Source: CAVVEQ01 sp963828855 (GTDB lineage: Bacteria > Chloroflexota > Anaerolineae > Anaerolineales > Anaerolineaceae). From it: 64,000 nucleotides of DNA. Positions 60,780 through 64,000 of the stretch are shown in pieces (position 1 is the stretch's first letter; every line of letters begins with the position of its first letter). The stretch is from assembly GCA_963828855.1 (NCBI GenBank), contig CAWHGB010000002.1, positions 868,001 through 932,000 on the forward strand, in the 5' to 3' direction. Under the pieces are notes generated by a model. The model made no database searches. It saw nothing but the letters and a program-made list of their open reading frames with translations, and was not told the origin of the DNA. The position numbers and the translations under genes were made by a program.

Positions 60780-61946
60780 CTATGAGTCTTTCTCCGCGTG
60801 AGCTCCACCCACCGCTTCGCAGATATAGACCTCTGCCATACTGCCGGTTCGCTCTGAATATGCCTTCTTCATTTCAGCTTCAAATCCATCCACAGCCTCC
60901 CGCTCCACCAGGCTTGCCGTGCAACCCCCAAACCCAGCCCCGGTAAGACGGGAGCCGTAGCATCCGGGGAGTTCCCACGCGATCTCAGCCATCGCATCCA
61001 GTTCCGGGCAACTCACCTCGTAATCATCCCGTAGACCGATATGGGTTTCGTTCATCAGTCTGCCAAACTCGGCAGCATCTCCCCTGGTCAGAACCTCCAA
61101 AGCCTGGTCCATCCGGGCACATTCGTGCACGATATATCTCGACCGCTTCAATGGCACTTCAGGCAACCCGGTTGAATACTTCTCAAATTCTCCTGGGGAA
61201 ACTTCCTTCAAGCTTTGGATTCCGGGTATCAGTTTTTGAAAGAACCGAAGCGCTTCCTCGCAGGATGCCCGCCTTTCATTATAGGCAGAACCAGCCAGCC
61301 CCCTGCGCACGCCCGTATCAGAAACAACCACGACGGTATTTTCCGGCAGCTTCACAGGTTTGGATTCATGGGTACGCGTATCGAACCACACCGCGCTTCC
61401 CGCCACCCCGCAGGCACTGGCGAATTGGTCCATCAACCCGCAATTGACCCCCACGTACTTATTCTCAGCCAACTGGCAAAGTTTGGCTAATTCGAGCGGT
61501 TCGAGCTGCCATCCACCTAAGACTTTCCACAACGCCGCAAAGGCCACCTCAACCGCTGCCGAGCTGCTCAACCCCGCCCCCACTGGAATTGTGGAGCAAA
61601 AAGCTGCTCGAATACCCAGAACCTGGTAACCATGCTTGTTCAACGCCCACGCAACACCTGCCGGGTAGAGCGCCCAGGAAGGAAGAGTTTTTCCCTGCGT
61701 ATTTTTCCTTTCCTCCAGAGAAGAAAGCGAAAATTCAGTCGTTTGATCCAGGTCTCGAGCTTCAATTTGGAAAACGGGTTCCTTCTGGACGTTCGCCTCG
61801 ATATGAACGAATCGATCGATCGCCATGGGGAGAACCGCGCCTCCGTTGTAATCCACATGTTCACCTAGAAGATTGACCCTACCTGGCGCGATCGAAATAA
61901 ATTCTGGAGAACCGATCAAGGATGGGGCGGAACGAGAATCATGCAT
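60780..61946 (-). CDS. galK: Galactokinase
   Basis: 388 residues. GHMP kinase signatures: APGRVNLLGEHVDYNGGAVL (galactose binding), VGAGLSSSAAVEVA (ATP phosphate loop), CGLMDQFASACG with the catalytic Asp, and GSRLTGAGFGGCTASLV near the end. It phosphorylates galactose for the Leloir pathway or for nucleotide sugars. No galT or galE is adjacent. The start overlaps the GIY-YIG gene by eight bases. The frame is intact. Confidence 0.95.
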   Translation of the reverse strand: MHDSRSAPSLIGSPEFISIAPGRVNLLGEHVDYNGGAVLPMAIDRFVHIEANVQKEPVFQIEARDLDQTTEFSLSSLEERKNTQGKTLPSWALYPAGVAWALNKHGYQVLGIRAAFCSTIPVGAGLSSSAAVEVAFAALWKVLGGWQLEPLELAKLCQLAENKYVGVNCGLMDQFASACGVAGSAVWFDTRTHESKPVKLPENTVVVVSDTGVRRGLAGSAYNERRASCEEALRFFQKLIPGIQSLKEVSPGEFEKYSTGLPEVPLKRSRYIVHECARMDQALEVLTRGDAAEFGRLMNETHIGLRDDYEVSCPELDAMAEIAWELPGCYGSRLTGAGFGGCTASLVEREAVDGFEAEMKKAYSERTGSMAEVYICEAVGGAHAEKDS

Positions 61947-62214
61947 TTTCCGAATTTGCTTTCTGGTATGTTTCCGCCAATGTCGCCTTTTGAGAATGGC
62001 TCATTGCTTTAATCTTCCGTTCCCTGCGCATCGCGCTGCTGCGATCAGGCTGAGGTTCAATATAGACCAGTTCCACCGGGCGGTGAAGACGGGTATAGGC
62101 TGCTCCGCGGCCGGCATTGTGCTGCTTTGCGCGGCGTTCAGGATCGAGCGTCCACCCCGTGTAAAAACTGCCATCGCAGCAGCGTACCATATAACAATAA
62201 AATGAATCCAGCAT
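61939..62214 (-). CDS. GIY-YIG domain protein (UPF0213-like)
   Basis: 91 residues: FYCYMVRCCDGSFYTGWTLD (Tyr-x-Val plus Tyr-Thr-Gly, the local form of GIY-YIG), then RRAKQHNAGRGAAYTRLHRP and a basic end with LVYIEPQPDRSSAMRRERKIK. It is the single-domain type common in bacteria, without the extra DNA-binding domains of UvrC or homing enzymes. Start and previous stop share one base (TAATG). No sign that it is mobile. Confidence 0.92.
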   Translation of the reverse strand: MLDSFYCYMVRCCDGSFYTGWTLDPERRAKQHNAGRGAAYTRLHRPVELVYIEPQPDRSSAMRRERKIKAMSHSQKATLAETYQKANSENA

Positions 62215-63194
62215 TATTTCTTCTTCTTGATCGGGGGGATGCCCATCGCCGTGGTAAAAAAACCATCATCTCCGCGCAGATTCCCATCGCCGGATTGCTC
62301 CCAGTTACCGCTCATACGGGATTCCCACCAAGCGGAATGCCCTGAGCGTGCCTGCCCGATCCTATCTCTCAATTCCGTCCCGCGGTTATTTTCCAGGGTG
62401 TCCCGGATGACTTGCAGCTCTCTGAGGAGATTATCGATTACCCGAAGGGTATTTTCTCGGTTGGCAAGGGCGGCAGTGCCAAAATCCTCCCGCTCGGTCA
62501 ACCCTGCGAGGGGATGTGCGATCGCTGCAAAACTGCTGTTGGTCAACTTACAGCCATAATGCCACCCGCCTTGACTCGAAACCGAGTTGAAAAAGGCAGC
62601 CGCCACCAATTCAGGCAGGATTTCGTATGCTGCCAGGAGTCCATCCAACTCAGCAATATCTCCATAGAACACCTCTCCCCCCAAGGAGGCTGCAATCTCG
62701 GCTGCCAAATGGGTGGAATCGGCGCTTGTGGTTTCAGTTCCACAGGTCAGGAATAGTCCCTTTGTGAAAAGATCCGCAGACGCCGCATTCATCCCGGTTT
62801 CCGCAACGATTAAGTGCCTTGGGTTGAGGATGGGTGTAAAGGAGAGGAATTGCGTACCTGCAGGAAGAATATGTTCCGCCCAGGCATAGGTCGCCTTTTT
62901 CACCGGTGATGAATCCAGAACAAGTGATTTTTCAGAAATCAAGGGTGCGATCGACCTGAGAGTGATCTCCACCTCATCAAAGGGAACAGCCAGGATGATA
63001 ACATCCGCTCCAAGCAGGAGTTCCGGTATTTGATTGGTGAGAATATTAAAGATGTTAAGTTTTCCAACCTCGCGGGTAATATCTCCGTTTCGGTCCAGCC
63101 CTGCCGTAATAAATTGATCCTTTCCTCCAGCCAGAGCCATACCAAAGGAAACTCCCAACTTGCCCATCCCGATGACTGCGATTTTTTTGACCAT
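62214..63194 (-). CDS. TyrA-like prephenate/arogenate dehydrogenase family protein
   Basis: 326 residues. N-terminal Rossmann domain IAVIGMGKLGVSFGMALAG, VIILAVPFDEVEITLRSIAPLI, VLDSSPVKKATYAWAE; C-terminal helical domain with HLAAEIAASLGGEVFYGD and AHPLAGLTEREDFGT. The overall layout matches NADP-dependent TyrA or F420-dependent NADP oxidoreductase relatives. The C-terminal 45 residues (SAWWESRMSGNWEQS to IPPIKKKK) are unusual. It is not accompanied by other aromatic-synthesis genes, so its substrate is unclear. Confidence 0.75.
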   Translation of the reverse strand: MVKKIAVIGMGKLGVSFGMALAGGKDQFITAGLDRNGDITREVGKLNIFNILTNQIPELLLGADVIILAVPFDEVEITLRSIAPLISEKSLVLDSSPVKKATYAWAEHILPAGTQFLSFTPILNPRHLIVAETGMNAASADLFTKGLFLTCGTETTSADSTHLAAEIAASLGGEVFYGDIAELDGLLAAYEILPELVAAAFFNSVSSQGGWHYGCKLTNSSFAAIAHPLAGLTEREDFGTAALANRENTLRVIDNLLRELQVIRDTLENNRGTELRDRIGQARSGHSAWWESRMSGNWEQSGDGNLRGDDGFFTTAMGIPPIKKKK

Positions 63195-63195
63195 T

Positions 63196-63820
63196 TCATG
63201 CTCCCATTAAGAAAGAGGGTGAACCGACTGATGAATGGAGAGATGACGGATCCAAAAATATCCAATCCAGCATAAGGCAGCAGGAACATCAGCGCGACCA
63301 GCAACAATGGTCCGAATCGGCGGTATTTCGCGTAGAACGGGGCTGCCGATCCGGGCAGAAAATACATTAGCAATTTTTCTCCATCCAGGGGAGGGATGGG
63401 AATCAAGTTGAAAATCCACAACAACAGGTTGATTGTGATGAACTCGAAGAGGAAATAGGCGAACCACCCGCCCGAAGCACCCACCAGTACCCGAAAGATC
63501 AGAGATGCGGCCACAGCCAGTAAAAAGTTGGAAAACGGCCCAGCGAGGGAAACCCAAAGAAAAGCTGAATGTGATCGTCTTTCCAATGCTGCAGGATTTA
63601 CCGGAACAGGTTTGGCCCAGCCGAAACCTGCCACCACCAGCATTAAGCTCCCCACGATATCCAGGTGGCGCAGCGGATTCAGGGTGAGCCTGCCCATGAT
63701 ATAAGGGGTGTCGTCACCGTATCGGGTTGCCGTCCAGGCATGGGCAAACTCATGGAAGGTAAGCGCCACCACAAGAGTGATGAGCCGCGCGATCAATGTA
63801 GCAGGGTCTAATCCGAGCAT
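63196..63820 (-). CDS. Site-2 protease family (M50) membrane metalloprotease
   Basis: About 207 residues. Zinc motif LTFHEFAHAWTATRYGDD, then LNPLRHLDIVGSLMLVVAGFGWAKPVPVNP and third ligand in IFNLIPIPPLDGEKLL. Six membrane segments, no PDZ. An extra A near 63,207 sends the frame into the next gene; with it removed, the protein ends FTLFLMGA and its TGA is at 63196-63198, two bases before the ATG of the dehydrogenase gene. First gene of the minus-strand operon with the dehydrogenase, GIY-YIG, galK and yitT. Confidence 0.9.
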
Positions 63821-63871
63821 GGGGAAATTGGTTTCCGGGGTTGTACTTCACCCGCCTCAAGGCATTATAAC

Positions 63872-64000
63872 ATGCGATATAATTTTACCGTGCTCCCGGA
63901 CCTTCAGCTCGATGACAGGCTGCGCCTGCGCAAACCGCATCCATGCGGCGGGTATGAATGGAAAGTGATCCGCCTGGGTGCGGATATCGGGATCGAGTGT
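63872..64000 (+). CDS. DUF951 protein, partial at the right edge
   Basis: In frame and open to the window end: VLPDLQLDDRLRLRKPHP, then CGGYEWKVIRLGADIGIEC. This is the start of DUF951, a 60-70-residue family next to or near redox and translation genes, with the K-P-H-P-C-G motif and further zinc-like cysteines expected downstream. Either ATG 63872 or GTG 63890 can be the start; TATAAT at 63878-63883 ends six bases before the GTG, which suggests the GTG and a leaderless message. Confidence 0.85.
   Translation, partial: MRYNFTVLPDLQLDDRLRLRKPHPCGGYEWKVIRLGADIGIEC

Noticed and set aside
61939..62214. GIY-YIG protein as a homing endonuclease
   Set aside because: Single 91-residue domain of the common chromosomal type, tightly placed in an operon, no intron or intein nearby.

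Overview
The window looks like chromosome of an anaerobic Chloroflexota bacterium, most likely class Anaerolineae. This is an inference from gene content: a two-domain ThyX, a nusA-ylxR-infB-rbfA-nrnA-truB-ribF block, formate-tetrahydrofolate ligase, a large MalT/LuxR-type ATP-binding regulator, DUF951, DUF5679, PS_pyruv_trans/FrhB chimeras and G+C-rich backbone DNA. No 16S rRNA or other decisive marker is present. About 35 single-base frameshifts interrupt otherwise well-conserved genes, including essential single-copy ones (gyrB, nusA, plsY). For most genes the length corrects to a multiple of three when the inferred extra (sometimes missing) bases are accounted for. I therefore treat these genes as real and give the repaired span; the breaks are most simply sequencing or assembly errors.

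Layout. 1-7.2 kb: secreted and lipid-anchored proteins (a giant beta-helix protein running off the left edge, two lipoproteins) around an rRNA methyltransferase. 7.2-8.3 kb: a DUF554 membrane protein bracketed by dispersed palindromic repeats. 8.3-14.3 kb: gyrB with an upstream membrane protein, a polytopic membrane protein, a JAMM protease, plsY and a metallo-beta-lactamase-fold hydrolase. 14.3-16.8 kb: a complete polar amino acid ABC importer (binding protein, permease, ATPase) with an internal attenuator hairpin. 16.8-17.5 kb: a PHP phosphoesterase.

17.55-24.15 kb: a tRNA-Leu(TAA) gene followed by a 6.5 kb AT-richer segment that ends in a second copy of the tRNA 3' end. This is the classic footprint of site-specific integration. 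The segment carries a 913-residue LAL-type regulator, four small proteins without known function, a broken NAD(P)H-quinone oxidoreductase, a nucleoside phosphorylase and a C_GCAxxG_C_C-type cysteine protein, but no integrase. It is the best candidate here for an undescribed system.

24.2-30 kb: DUF5679, fhs, an AMMECR1 protein, then an operon of an (alpha/alpha)6-type glycoside-hydrolase-like protein with two tandem PII-like cyclic-di-AMP receptor proteins. 30-36.4 kb: a class A penicillin-binding protein, a methyltransferase-like protein that has lost its catalytic motifs, and a CPBP protease. 36.4-45.4 kb: the nusA-to-thyX information-processing operon. 45.4-46.3 kb: a noncoding stretch with three copies of a hairpin repeat. 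46.3-50.5 kb: a phosphoribosyltransferase, an ABC-2 exporter and ogt. 50.4-56.9 kb: a surface polysaccharide or glycolipid module (GT-C-like membrane protein, GT2 glycosyltransferase, fused FrhB/pyruvyltransferase, LPG-synthase-type membrane protein). 56.9-64 kb: EamA transporter, era, YhhN, then on the minus strand a site-2 protease, a TyrA-like dehydrogenase, a GIY-YIG protein, galK and YitT, ending with a partial DUF951 gene.
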